Below are positions 8,733-17,743 of a stretch of 64,000 bases of DNA, one piece after another. The notes beneath the pieces were generated by a model. It worked only from the letters and a program-made list of their open reading frames with translations. It searched no databases and was not told the origin of the DNA. Numbering within the stretch: the first letter of the stretch is position 1; every line of letters begins with the position of its first letter. This stretch comes from CAVQBP01 sp963710745 (lineage in GTDB: Bacteria > Bacteroidota > Ignavibacteria > Ignavibacteriales > Ignavibacteriaceae), in the NCBI GenBank assembly GCA_963710745.1, contig CAVQBP010000001.1, forward strand, positions 186,001-250,000. The letters are read 5' to 3'. A program made the translations under genes and the position numbers.

Positions 8733-9566
8733 ATGGATCAGAATGACAATAAAAATTACTGGGCGTTAATATTAGGGGCATCATCAGGCTTTGGTGAAGC
8801 AACTGCAAGAAGATTAGCTAAAGACGGATTTAACATTATCGGAGTTCATCTTGATCGTCAGGCTACAATGCCCAATGTAAAAAAAATTATTGAATATATT
8901 CATTCCGTTGGGGCTAAAAGCTTATTCTATAATGCCAATGCTGCTGATGAAAAAAAGCGTGAAGAAATTATTTCCGATATAAAATCAAAATCCGATAATC
9001 AGGCAATCGTTAAGGTCCTTATGCATTCATTGGCTTTTGGTTCATTAAAGCCTTTTGTCTCAAATGAAAATGAGCAGGCAATAACAAAGTCCCAAATGGA
9101 AATGACTCTGGATGTTATGGCGCATTCGTTGGTTTATTGGGTGCAGGAACTTGTTGCAAATGATTTGATGGTTCCGAACGGTAGAATATTTGCAATGACA
9201 AGTTCAGGCGGACACACTGTAATTCCGCATTACGGGGCTGTCTCGGCAGCTAAAGCAGCGCTTGAGTCACATGTGAGGCAGCTTTCATCTGAGCTTGGTT
9301 ACCTTAGTATCTCTGTGAATTCTATTATGGCCGGTGTTACCGACACTCCTGCTTTGAGAAAAATTCCGGGAAATATTCCAATGGTTAATGTTGCAAAGAG
9401 AAAAAATCCTAATAACCGGCTTACAACACCAGAAGATGTAGCCAAAGTAATCTCTCTTTTATGTAAAGAGGGAGGTGAATGGATCTCCGGAGGAATTATA
9501 CACGCAGATGGTGGAGAAGATGTGGTTAATTTTGTCGGGCAAGGGGATACATCAATTAGAGTTTAA
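8733..9566 (+). CDS. SDR enoyl-[acyl-carrier-protein] reductase, FabI/FabL type
   Basis: A 277-residue short-chain dehydrogenase. The nucleotide-binding loop is GASSGFG near the N-terminus, the classical SDR form, whereas the active site is Tyr167 and Lys174, a Tyr-x6-Lys pair. That spacing is the hallmark of enoyl-ACP reductases FabI and FabL and not of ordinary YxxxK SDRs. The mix of a classical glycine loop with YX6K fits Bacillus FabL best. It would reduce trans-2-enoyl-ACP in the last step of fatty-acid elongation. The C-terminal ISGGIIHADGGEDVV is typical of the fold. Thioredoxin follows 20 bases later. A different SDR substrate cannot be excluded. Confidence 0.75.
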   Translation: MDQNDNKNYWALILGASSGFGEATARRLAKDGFNIIGVHLDRQATMPNVKKIIEYIHSVGAKSLFYNANAADEKKREEIISDIKSKSDNQAIVKVLMHSLAFGSLKPFVSNENEQAITKSQMEMTLDVMAHSLVYWVQELVANDLMVPNGRIFAMTSSGGHTVIPHYGAVSAAKAALESHVRQLSSELGYLSISVNSIMAGVTDTPALRKIPGNIPMVNVAKRKNPNNRLTTPEDVAKVISLLCKEGGEWISGGIIHADGGEDVVNFVGQGDTSIRV

Positions 9567-9586
9567 TTAAAAATACAAGGAAAAAA

Positions 9587-9907
9587 ATGAAACCTATCAC
9601 AATAACAGATGATAATTTTGAAACAGAAGTTCTTAAATCTGAAAATCCTGTTTTGATTGATTTTTGGGCTGCATGGTGCGGTCCATGCCGTATTATTGCA
9701 CCTATCGTTGAAGAGCTGGCTTCTGAATATTCAGGTAAAGCTAAAATTGGGAAATTGGATGTTGATGATAACCAGCAGACTGCTATTAAATATGGTGTTA
9801 GAAGCATTCCTACTTTGTTAATATTTAAAGATGGTGAATTAAAAGAAACTATTATTGGGGCCGTTCCTAAAGGTCAAATTGTTCAGAAATTAAATTCTGT
9901 TGTTTAA
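9587..9907 (+). CDS. trxA: Thioredoxin
   Basis: A 106-residue thioredoxin with the canonical active site WCGPC (Cys31, Cys34) inside DFWAAWCGPCR. The cis-proline block RSIPTLLIFKDGE and the C-terminal helix are also present. It is a cytoplasmic protein without a signal peptide and serves as a general disulfide reductant. AAGGAAAAAA precedes the ATG. The short gap to the upstream reductase gene suggests co-transcription. Confidence 0.96.
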   Translation: MKPITITDDNFETEVLKSENPVLIDFWAAWCGPCRIIAPIVEELASEYSGKAKIGKLDVDDNQQTAIKYGVRSIPTLLIFKDGELKETIIGAVPKGQIVQKLNSVV

Positions 9908-9967
9908 TAAATTTAAATGTTTAATTGTTCCGGGTCCAAAAACTTCTAAAAACTAAAGGGAAAATCC

Positions 9968-11551
9968 ATGAAAAAAATAATTATTACAGACTCGGTAGAT
10001 ACCAAATGTGTATCTATTCTGGAATCTGCAGGTCACCAGGTAACTTATAAGCCCGGGATGCCGAAAGAAGAAATTAAAAAAGTCATTAATGAATTTAACG
10101 GATTAGTAGTTCGAAGTGCTACAAAAGTAACTGCAGATATAATTTCTTTAATGGATAATATGGAAGTTATTGGAAGAGCCGGAACCGGTGTAGATAATAT
10201 CGATATTGAAGCTGCGACCAGGAAAGGTATTATGGTAATGAATACCCCGGGTGGAAACACTGTTTCTGCAGCTGAACATACCATGGCTCTTATGCTTACT
10301 ATGTGCCGTAATACTGCTCAGGCTAATCAATCTATGAGAGCAGGTAAATGGGAGCGGAAAAACTTTCAGGGAACTGAACTGCAGGGGAAAGTGCTCGGAG
10401 TTATAGGACTGGGAAAAATCGGGCGGGAAGTTGCTGTAAGATCAAAAGCATTTGAGATGAACGTTATTGGATATGATCCTGTCCTTTCTGATGAAGTTGC
10501 AGGAAAATTAGGAATTAAGCCTGTTAATTTAGATGAAATATTTGAGCAGTCGGATATTATTACAATTCATGTACCGAAGTCAGACGAAACAAAAAATTTA
10601 ATTTCTGAAAAAACACTTTCCAGGTGCAAAAACGGCGTTAAGATTATAAATTGTGCCAGGGGTGGTATTGTAAATGAAGCGGACCTCGTTAAAGCTGTAA
10701 ATGATGGTAAAGTTTCAGGTGCTGCTATTGATGTTTATTCAAGCGAACCGCCTGATTTTTCAAGCGAATTAATTCAGCATCCCAAAATAATTACCACACC
10801 TCATTTAGGTGCATCAACCGAAGAAGCTCAGGAAAAAGTAGCCATACAAATTGCCGAACAAATGGTTGATTTGTTTAATGACAAACCTGTTAGAGGGGCA
10901 GTTAATGCTTCTGCTTTGGGTTCTTCAGTTAATAAAGATATTCATCCTTATATTAAGCTTGGAGAAAATCTCGGAGTTTTACATGCCCAGTTAATTCAGG
11001 GTCAGCTCAAAAAAATTGATATCAATTACAGTGGTCAGCTTCTTCATTCTTCAACAACTCTCCTTTCTACTGCAGTTTTAAAAGGCTTCTTATCCAAAAT
11101 GCTTTCTGAAGGAGTAAATTTAATAAATGCTCCGTTCCTTGCTAAAGAAATGGGGATAGTGATAAATGAAACAAAGTCCGGGGCAAATTCTACTTATACG
11201 AATTTGATGACGGTTGAATTTACTTCTGATAAAGAGAAAAGATCATTTGCCGGAACAGTCATTGGTAATAATGAACTTAGAATTGTGAATATTGATAATT
11301 ATCTTCTTGAGCTTAAACCGGAAGGCAATTTGTTATTTTATTCCAACATTGATAGACCCGGTATACTGGCGACTGTCAGTAAAATTCTAGCTGAAGAAAA
11401 TATTAATATTGCCGGTCTTTCTTTGGGAAGAAACGAAATCGGAAAAGAAGCACTCACCGTAATAAATGTTGACAGCGAAATTGATAAGAAATCAATAGAA
11501 GCTATTTCAGCTATTGGCGGGGTGAATAAAGTCTTTGCTGTAAAAGTTTAA
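9968..11551 (+). CDS. serA: D-3-phosphoglycerate dehydrogenase
   Basis: First enzyme of serine synthesis, oxidising 3-phosphoglycerate to phosphohydroxypyruvate with NAD. The 527-residue length is the long (type I) form. Seen in order: N-terminal substrate domain; Rossmann motif GVIGLGKIGREVA (about 142-154); RGGIVNE with the active-site region; the HLGASTEEAQ histidine loop; the intervening (ASB) domain; and a C-terminal ACT domain from about residue 455 (NIDRPGILATVSKIL). The ACT domain suggests feedback control by serine, known for the family. The start ATG follows AAAGGGAAAATCC, a usable ribosome binding site. Confidence 0.96.
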   Translation: MKKIIITDSVDTKCVSILESAGHQVTYKPGMPKEEIKKVINEFNGLVVRSATKVTADIISLMDNMEVIGRAGTGVDNIDIEAATRKGIMVMNTPGGNTVSAAEHTMALMLTMCRNTAQANQSMRAGKWERKNFQGTELQGKVLGVIGLGKIGREVAVRSKAFEMNVIGYDPVLSDEVAGKLGIKPVNLDEIFEQSDIITIHVPKSDETKNLISEKTLSRCKNGVKIINCARGGIVNEADLVKAVNDGKVSGAAIDVYSSEPPDFSSELIQHPKIITTPHLGASTEEAQEKVAIQIAEQMVDLFNDKPVRGAVNASALGSSVNKDIHPYIKLGENLGVLHAQLIQGQLKKIDINYSGQLLHSSTTLLSTAVLKGFLSKMLSEGVNLINAPFLAKEMGIVINETKSGANSTYTNLMTVEFTSDKEKRSFAGTVIGNNELRIVNIDNYLLELKPEGNLLFYSNIDRPGILATVSKILAEENINIAGLSLGRNEIGKEALTVINVDSEIDKKSIEAISAIGGVNKVFAVKV

Positions 11552-11773
11552 TCTTTAAAAATCAAAACATTTTTTCGATCCTTTTCTAATCAATGGAATT
11601 GAGTGGGGATAAATATAGTTTAAACAAATTTTAGTCTTGAATATAGTCGGGATGATAGTTATGTTTTCAAATGGCTTCGATTATTAAAGGATAATTACGT
11701 ACAATTCTATAAAAATGAACTAAAATTTAATTAAACAAGAAATTATCTCTTAAGCTAAAATATTAGGTTAAAT

Positions 11774-13144
11774 ATGAAAAAAATATTACTAATTTCATTT
11801 CTTTTTATGATGGCCGCTTCGTTTGCAAAAGATAAATCAAATTTTGGTTTTGATTTCGATTTCGCACAGTTTGGTTATGATTCTACATCTAATTATATCG
11901 AGTTTTATTATTCATTTAATCAGAATGAGCTGACTATTAATAGAAATGATACATCTGCATATGTCCAGGGGGATCTGAAAATTTCCATTACTGACACAGC
12001 ATCGGGAAAATTACTTGTCGACAAAGATTGGAAGGTAGTTAACGAATTAAAAGATACATCTGACGTTGATAGAGGACTGGTTGGTGTGCTGGGTTTTGTA
12101 ATATTAAAAGGTACATATAAAATAAATATTGTCGGTGGTGATGCTGTTAATACTGAGCAAAGTAAATCCATAACTGATTATTTGAATGTAACGCCTTTAT
12201 GGAAAGAAAAAGCTGCACTTAGCGATCTTCAATTTGCTACAAGAATAATCCCTAACAGTCCGAATAAAAAATCTATATTCTATAAAAATACTTATGAAAT
12301 AGTTCCGTCAATAATGAATGTTTACGGAGAAAATCAACCGGTTCTTTTTTATTATATAGAACTCTACAATCTCAAAACTTTACCTGAAGGTAATATTAAG
12401 CTGGAAAGTGTTGTTTATAATAGCAGGGGTAAAATAGTAAGCAATAAATCAAAGTTAATATCCAACAGTGTAAATTCAAGAGTTGAGGTTGGTACCGTAG
12501 TATTAAATAAATTTCCTACAGATTCATATACTTTGACGGAAGCATTGCTGGATAGCGCTGCAAATATCGGAATTTCATCATCTAAAAGATTTTACGTTTA
12601 TAATCCTTCTATTCCGCTTCCGGATTCTGATTATGCTGGAAATACTTCCTCATTAGCAAGTGAATTTAGTGTAATGCCCGAGGAAGAAATTGATAAAATT
12701 TTTAATGAATCAAAGTACGTTGCTACTTCTAATGAAATTAAACAATATGAAGGGTTAAAAACCCTTGAAGGGAAAAGAAAATTTATATATGAATTCTGGA
12801 AAACCAGAGATACAAAGCCTGAAACAGCACTTAATGAAGCTTATCTGGATTATATGAACCGGGTTCAAAGGTGTAATGAAAGATTTAGCTACATGGGAAG
12901 AGAAGGATGGAAATCGGACAGGGGCAGAGTTTATTTAGTCTATGGGGAACCAAGTGAAATTGAGAGGTTCCCGAATGAGCAAAATACCAAACCGTATGAA
13001 ATATGGCACTATAATGAAATTCAAGGTGGAGTTATTTTTGTCTTTGCTGACTTAACTGGATTCTCAAGGTATACTTTAGTTCATTCCAGTATGAGAGGTG
13101 AAGTTAGTGATCAAAATTGGATGGCAAGAGTAGCAAGTCATTAG
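11774..13144 (+). CDS. GWxTD domain-containing secreted protein
   Basis: A 456-residue protein with an N-terminal signal peptide (KKILLISFLFMMAASFA, cleavage near residue 18). The C-terminal part carries the GWxTD domain: GREGWKSDRGRVYLVYGEP, with Ser for the usual Thr, followed by YEIWHYNEI. This domain is widespread in Bacteroidota, Chlorobi, Acidobacteria and relatives, and its biochemical role is unknown. The first 300 residues are predicted beta-rich with no motif that I recognise. The protein is probably periplasmic or outer-membrane associated. It stands alone, with a 222-base AT-rich gap upstream in which I see no other feature. Confidence 0.8.
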   Translation: MKKILLISFLFMMAASFAKDKSNFGFDFDFAQFGYDSTSNYIEFYYSFNQNELTINRNDTSAYVQGDLKISITDTASGKLLVDKDWKVVNELKDTSDVDRGLVGVLGFVILKGTYKINIVGGDAVNTEQSKSITDYLNVTPLWKEKAALSDLQFATRIIPNSPNKKSIFYKNTYEIVPSIMNVYGENQPVLFYYIELYNLKTLPEGNIKLESVVYNSRGKIVSNKSKLISNSVNSRVEVGTVVLNKFPTDSYTLTEALLDSAANIGISSSKRFYVYNPSIPLPDSDYAGNTSSLASEFSVMPEEEIDKIFNESKYVATSNEIKQYEGLKTLEGKRKFIYEFWKTRDTKPETALNEAYLDYMNRVQRCNERFSYMGREGWKSDRGRVYLVYGEPSEIERFPNEQNTKPYEIWHYNEIQGGVIFVFADLTGFSRYTLVHSSMRGEVSDQNWMARVASH

Positions 13145-13241
13145 TATTTTTGTATTTATCTTTAATATTGATTTGAACCTCATTATTATTTCTTCATTCA
13201 AATAGTTAACTTTATTACTTAAATTTGAGTTTAGCTTTTGA

Positions 13242-14111
13242 ATGAAGAATACTATCGAATATATACTATTCCTGGGACTAAGTTATTTTACCGGATTAAT
13301 CGGTCTCAATCTTTCCAGGAAATTTTCATTTTTTATCGCTTTATTGTTTTTTTATTTAATTCCTATCAGAAAAAAAACCGTATTTGAAAATCTTACTAAT
13401 GCTTTTCCCGAGTATTCCGAAAAAAAAATAAAGGAAATAGCATTTGGCAGTTATAAAAGTTTTTCTATTGCTTTAGTCGAAATTCTTTATATGCCTTTCA
13501 TGACAAAAAATGAAATGGAAAAAATTGTACAATGTAGTAATACTGATTTAATAATAAAGAAATTTAATGAAAAAAACGGAGTGATTTTATTATCCGCTCA
13601 TTTCGGAAATTGGGAGTATGTTGCTGTTTCCGTAAGTCTTCAGGTTGGAATTCCATTCAAAGTGGTTATTAAACCGCAAAGAAATCCTTATGTTACAAAG
13701 TGGCTTAATAAAGTAAGGACAAAATGGAAAAATGAAGTCGTTTCGCTGGGCTTATCAATCAGGCAGATTTATAAGGTACTAAAAGAAAAGAATATTGTTG
13801 CGATGGTGGCAGATCAAAGGGGACCGGCTGAAGGTATAAGAGTAAATTTCTTCGGCAGGAAAGTATCTATTTATCCAGGACCTGCTATAATGTCTTTAAA
13901 AACTAATGCGCCGATTATTTATGGAATAAATGTTAGGCAGCCCGGTTATAACTATAAAACACATTTATTCGAAATAGATAAGAATAATTTACCAGAAAAT
14001 GAAGAAGAAAAAATAATCGAATTAAGTCAGAGACATGCCTCCCATCTTGAAAAAGCAATAAGAGAGAATCCGGAACAATGGTTATGGATGCATAAACTCT
14101 GGAAATACTGA
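13242..14111 (+). CDS. Lipid A biosynthesis acyltransferase, LpxL/HtrB family
   Basis: A 289-residue membrane-anchored lysophospholipid-type acyltransferase. One N-terminal hydrophobic anchor (about residues 5-40) is followed by the HX4(D/E) catalytic motif in LLSAHFGNWEYVA (His about 119, Glu about 124). Downstream blocks VADQRGPAEGIRVNFFG and EQWLWMHKLWK at the C-terminus are typical of LpxL/LpxM. These enzymes add secondary acyl chains to Kdo-lipid IVA at the inner membrane. The next gene is a heptosyltransferase-like GT9, in keeping with lipopolysaccharide assembly. Confidence 0.9.
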   Translation: MKNTIEYILFLGLSYFTGLIGLNLSRKFSFFIALLFFYLIPIRKKTVFENLTNAFPEYSEKKIKEIAFGSYKSFSIALVEILYMPFMTKNEMEKIVQCSNTDLIIKKFNEKNGVILLSAHFGNWEYVAVSVSLQVGIPFKVVIKPQRNPYVTKWLNKVRTKWKNEVVSLGLSIRQIYKVLKEKNIVAMVADQRGPAEGIRVNFFGRKVSIYPGPAIMSLKTNAPIIYGINVRQPGYNYKTHLFEIDKNNLPENEEEKIIELSQRHASHLEKAIRENPEQWLWMHKLWKY

Positions 14112-14208
14112 AATCAGAAAGCCTGACAGGCGGCCGGCCAGGTTTAATGCTATTTTAGCTGGAAGTTCAAAGAACGAAGCCGGAATAAAAGATTGAAAGA
14201 TTAAAATA

Positions 14209-15270
14209 TTGAGTGAATATATAAGTGAAAAAATATTAGTAATTCAGACTGCGTTTATCGGAGATGCAATTTTGACTCTGCCGATGGTGCAGGTTTTAAA
14301 AAGGAAGTTTCCTGAAAGTGAAATTCATGTCTTGTGTATACCTTCCGCCGAAGAAATATTTAAAGCATCACCTTTTGTAAATGAAGTTAAAGTGCTGGAT
14401 AAAAAGAATAAGCACAAATCATTAATCTCACTTTACAAATTTTCAAAAAAAATAAGAAGAGAAAAATATACCAGAATATATTCACCTCACAGATCTTTCC
14501 GAACTGCTTTACTGATTATGCTGTCAGGTGTAAGAGAAACATTTGGATTTTCAAACAGCAGCTTAAATCATGTTTATAAAAATTTAGTTGAATATAATTC
14601 CGCACATCATGAAGTTCAAAGAAATTTGGATTTAATCGGTTACAATTATTCAGCTAACGAGTGGAAGATAATCCCCGAACTAAAAATATTATCAGATATA
14701 AAAAATAAGATTGATAATTATATAAGAAATAGCGGATTAAATAATCAATTTATTTCTATAGCTCCCGGAAGTGTATGGAATACAAAGATTTATCCATCTG
14801 AATATTATGAAGAGGTAATTAAATTTATAATTAATAATACTCAATATAATGTTCTTTTAATCGGCGGGGAAAGAGATGGAATATTATGTTCCGATATTTC
14901 ATCAAAGTTTTCCGGTAAGGTATATTCTGCTGCCGGAAAATTCGATATAATTGAATCGATTGAAATTTTAAGAAGAGCAGAACTATTAATTACAAATGAC
15001 AGTGCACCAACACACATGGCTATGTGTGCTGATATTCCGGCAATCACGCTTTATTGTTCTACAACTTCAAAGCTGGGATTTTATCCTTATAATAATAAGA
15101 GTAGCTTTTTAAGTTATGATGACTTATTTTGCAAGCCCTGTGGTATACATGGATATATAAAATGTCCCATAAATACATTTGAGTGCGGTTATAATTTAAA
15201 GCCGGGAATAGTTGTAAAAAAAATTGAGGAAATGTTAAATGTTCAAAGAAAAGACCGCAAAATTTATTAA
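14209..15270 (+). CDS. Glycosyltransferase family 9 (heptosyltransferase-like)
   Basis: A 353-residue GT9 protein starting at TTG. The N-terminus ILVIQTAFIGDAILTLPMVQ and the C-terminal donor-binding block ITNDSAPTHMAMCADIP are diagnostic of the ADP-heptose:LPS heptosyltransferase family (WaaC/WaaF/RfaF). The block near residue 185 (FISIAPGSVWNTKIYP) matches the nucleotide-sugar domain start. It likely adds a core sugar to lipid A on the cytoplasmic face. The gene overlaps the next one (Sua5/TsaC) by 32 bases, so the two are translationally linked. A small GC-rich patch with GGCCGGCC lies in the 97-base gap before it. Confidence 0.88.
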   Translation: MSEYISEKILVIQTAFIGDAILTLPMVQVLKRKFPESEIHVLCIPSAEEIFKASPFVNEVKVLDKKNKHKSLISLYKFSKKIRREKYTRIYSPHRSFRTALLIMLSGVRETFGFSNSSLNHVYKNLVEYNSAHHEVQRNLDLIGYNYSANEWKIIPELKILSDIKNKIDNYIRNSGLNNQFISIAPGSVWNTKIYPSEYYEEVIKFIINNTQYNVLLIGGERDGILCSDISSKFSGKVYSAAGKFDIIESIEILRRAELLITNDSAPTHMAMCADIPAITLYCSTTSKLGFYPYNNKSSFLSYDDLFCKPCGIHGYIKCPINTFECGYNLKPGIVVKKIEEMLNVQRKDRKIY

Positions 15271-15874
15271 TATTGATATAAGTTTAGAAGAAGCGATAAA
15301 TACTGCAAAAAAAATTTATTTCGAAGGTAAAGTTTTTGTGTACCCCACCGATACTATTTATGGATTTGGTGCAAATCCTTTCAACGAACGGGCAGTTGAA
15401 AATGTAAATAAAATTAAAGGCCGGGATCTCAAGAAGATGTATATTTTGTTGTTAAGTGACATCGATACTTTGCTCCAGTATGTTGAAATAAATTCTGAGA
15501 AACATCTGGACTTTTTAATCTCAATCTGGCCGAATCCGGTATCTGTAATATTAAATTTGAATTCAAAGTTCCGTAAGATATTACAAATGGATAATGCGGC
15601 ATTCCGGATACCGCATCATAGATTTTGTTTAAAACTGCTTTCGGAATTGAAGATGCCGTTAATTTCAACAAGTGTAAACCGCAGTAATGAACCTCCTATT
15701 CTTGAACCAGGCATAATTCGTGATGAGTTTTCTTCTGACGTGGAAGCAATTTTCTTCTCAAAAAAGAGATCTTTTTTAAAAGCTTCAACAATAATTACAC
15801 TGGTCGATTCAAAACCCGGTCTAATCCGCGAGGGAAAAATAAAATATAATGATCTATTAAAAAAATTTGGCTAA
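15239..15874 (+). CDS. L-threonylcarbamoyladenylate synthase, Sua5/YciO/YrdC family
   Basis: A 211-residue YrdC-domain protein. The motif VFVYPTDTIYGFGANPF (about residues 32-48) with KIKGRDLKK forms the positively charged nucleotide pocket, and LISTSVNRSNEPP closes it. The family makes threonylcarbamoyl-AMP from threonine, bicarbonate and ATP for the t6A37 modification of ANN-decoding tRNAs. The extra C-terminal Sua5 domain is missing, so it is of the short TsaC/YciO type; YciO paralogues lack full activity, hence no symbol is given. The ATG lies inside the end of the GT9 gene. Confidence 0.85.
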   Translation: MFKEKTAKFINIDISLEEAINTAKKIYFEGKVFVYPTDTIYGFGANPFNERAVENVNKIKGRDLKKMYILLLSDIDTLLQYVEINSEKHLDFLISIWPNPVSVILNLNSKFRKILQMDNAAFRIPHHRFCLKLLSELKMPLISTSVNRSNEPPILEPGIIRDEFSSDVEAIFFSKKRSFLKASTIITLVDSKPGLIREGKIKYNDLLKKFG

Positions 15875-15900
15875 ATTTTACTTTAATTTTATTTTAATTT

Positions 15901-16734
15901 ATGAATTTTAATTTTTTAAAGAATATAAAAAGCTACTATATAGTAATTATACCGGAATCATCCGGCAGCAGTTCAAAAACACGACGCTTTAAGTCCGGTT
16001 ATTTAATTTCCTTTGCAATACTCTATACAGTAATAGTTGCTTTTTTAGGATTTGTTATATTTACATATTCGCCGGTGAATACATTAGTTTTTCCGGGCAA
16101 TTCATCTCTGTCAAAAAAGGATATGCTGACAGTAAATCAATTAAATACAAGGATGCTTTTTTTAGGAAGGGAGCTTGAAAATCTAAAAACCACAAACGAA
16201 AGATTAAAATATGCAATAATTCTTGGCGATTCTTCTTTAATTGATTCGCTTAAGAATATAAAAAGTGACTCCCGGGAAGGAAATAATGGGAAATTTGGCG
16301 GAAATATTTTCGCAGTGATTGAACATCTTTTTTTTGGAAAAGGAGAAGATAATCAGAAAAAAGTTAGTTATTTTGATAAACCGGTTAATGGCTTTGTCAG
16401 TAGAGAATTTGATCCGGCAAAAGGACATATGGGTATAGATTTTGTGGTTAAATCCGGAACACCCATTTATGCATCCGCAAATGGATTTGTAATTTTTTCT
16501 GATTATACAAATAAAGATGGTAATATGTTGATTATTGGTCATCCGGATAATTATATTACAATATATAAACATTGTTCCGTTTTAATGAAAAAAGATAGGG
16601 ATACAGTTATACAGGGTGAATTGATTGCTTTAAGCGGTAATACAGGTGAAATTACAACCGGCCCTCATTTACATTTTGAAATCTGGAAAGATGGTCAGCC
16701 TATTGATCCGCGAACAGTTTTAATAAATTATTAA
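15901..16734 (+). CDS. M23 (LytM-type) metallopeptidase, membrane anchored
   Basis: A 277-residue protein with a single N-terminal membrane helix (about residues 28-52), a short coiled-coil-like segment (about 80-100), and a C-terminal M23 domain. The zinc ligands are visible: His176 and Asp180 in GHMGIDF, and His256/His258 in HLHFEIW. All catalytic ligands are present, so it is probably an active peptidoglycan endopeptidase facing the periplasm. It is followed after 11 bases by a bactofilin gene. Pairs of M23 peptidase and bactofilin are known cell-shape modules, for example Csd1/CcmA in Helicobacter. Confidence 0.92.
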   Translation: MNFNFLKNIKSYYIVIIPESSGSSSKTRRFKSGYLISFAILYTVIVAFLGFVIFTYSPVNTLVFPGNSSLSKKDMLTVNQLNTRMLFLGRELENLKTTNERLKYAIILGDSSLIDSLKNIKSDSREGNNGKFGGNIFAVIEHLFFGKGEDNQKKVSYFDKPVNGFVSREFDPAKGHMGIDFVVKSGTPIYASANGFVIFSDYTNKDGNMLIIGHPDNYITIYKHCSVLMKKDRDTVIQGELIALSGNTGEITTGPHLHFEIWKDGQPIDPRTVLINY

Positions 16735-16745
16735 CGGAGGAAAAA

Positions 16746-17138
16746 TTGAAAAACAACAAAGGAGATGAACAAGTGACAATTATCGGTACTGGCGTAGTAA
16801 TCGAAGGTAAACTTTCGAGTACAGGCGATGTTCGTATTGACGGTAATGTTAAAGGGGATATAAAGGCTAACGGAAATATTACTGTTGGTGAAGGCGGGGA
16901 AGTGGATGGTCAGATTCTTGCAGATATTATTACCCTGGGAGGTAAGGTAACCGGATCAATAAATGCTAAAGATAAATTGGTCCTGGAATCAAAAGCTTCT
17001 TTAAAAGGTGATATAGTAACAAAAATTCTCGTTGTTGAAGCCGGAGCAAAATTCGACGGTAAGAGTTCTATGGGAGATATTAAAGAATCTCTTCCAAAAC
17101 CGGTTCAAACACCCGGATCACCGCAAAATGTAAAATGA
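16746..17138 (+). CDS. Bactofilin (polymer-forming cytoskeletal protein)
   Basis: A 130-residue protein with one bactofilin (DUF583) domain: IIGTGVVIEGKLSSTGDVRI, followed by regularly spaced glycine/valine rungs (GDIKANGNITVGEGGEVDG) that form a right-handed beta-helix. A disordered Pro/Lys tail follows. It self-assembles into membrane-associated filaments that position cell-wall enzymes. The start is TTG, set by an excellent GGAGG seven bases upstream. The last four bases (ATGA) overlap the start of the ATPase accessory gene. Context with the M23 peptidase suggests a role in morphogenesis. Confidence 0.92.
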   Translation: MKNNKGDEQVTIIGTGVVIEGKLSSTGDVRIDGNVKGDIKANGNITVGEGGEVDGQILADIITLGGKVTGSINAKDKLVLESKASLKGDIVTKILVVEAGAKFDGKSSMGDIKESLPKPVQTPGSPQNVK

Positions 17139-17362
17139 AAAAGAATGATGAAGGGGAGTCGAAAAACGTAATTACTGAGTTAGCTCCTTATTTAGGATTG
17201 GGACTTCAGCTTGCGGTTACGGTAGCTGCAATGGTATTTTTAGGAGTATGGCTGGACGATAAATTCGATACCAGCCCTATTTTTACTATTATTTGTTCAT
17301 TTCTGGGAGTTTCTGCCGCTTTATATAATTTTATTAAAACCGTATTAAAATCCGGTAAATGA
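17135..17362 (+). CDS. F-ATPase accessory protein AtpZ/AtpI family
   Basis: A 75-residue protein with two membrane helices (about residues 18-38 and 47-68). The sequence GVWLDDKFDTSPIFTIICSFLG is typical of the AtpZ/AtpI (PF09527) family found at the head of atp operons. AtpZ-type proteins are proposed to help c-ring assembly or to act as Mg/Ca channels with AtpI. The ATG overlaps the bactofilin stop, and its stop overlaps the next gene (ATGA in both cases), so translation is coupled. Confidence 0.8.
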   Translation: MKKNDEGESKNVITELAPYLGLGLQLAVTVAAMVFLGVWLDDKFDTSPIFTIICSFLGVSAALYNFIKTVLKSGK

Positions 17363-17736
17363 ATAAAGCCGAGAAATTTTTAAGTAAAAGTATTTTAATA
17401 CCATTCGTTTTATTTTTAATACTTATTGCTGTTTATTCATTTTCATTTGTTTCGGAAGCATTTTTTAAATCGGTGATAGTTGGTGGGGCAATATCGACAT
17501 TTAATTTTTTGCTTGGCTTATTTGCAGTAAAAATCGGTTTAAATTCTTCTCGGGATTTATTTTTAAAAGCTATTTTAGGGGGTATGGTTTTAAGACTATT
17601 CCTGCTGTTGGTATTAGTATTTATTTCTATGAAATTCTTGAATATAAATGAGAATAGTTTTATATTTTCTATCCTTTTTTTTTACATTTTGTATTTGATT
17701 ATTGAAATAATTTACTTATATATGAAGAAAATTTAA
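17359..17736 (+). CDS. AtpI-like small membrane protein of the ATP synthase operon
   Basis: A 125-residue protein with four hydrophobic helices and few polar residues between them. Its place between atpZ and atpB, and the glycine-containing second helix (VIVGGAISTFNFLLGLFAV), match the ATP synthase subunit I / AtpI position in other operons, although sequence conservation in this family is weak. It overlaps the preceding gene by four bases and ends seven bases before atpB. The function is inferred mostly from position. Confidence 0.6.
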   Translation: MNKAEKFLSKSILIPFVLFLILIAVYSFSFVSEAFFKSVIVGGAISTFNFLLGLFAVKIGLNSSRDLFLKAILGGMVLRLFLLLVLVFISMKFLNINENSFIFSILFFYILYLIIEIIYLYMKKI

Positions 17737-17743
17737 GCATTTT

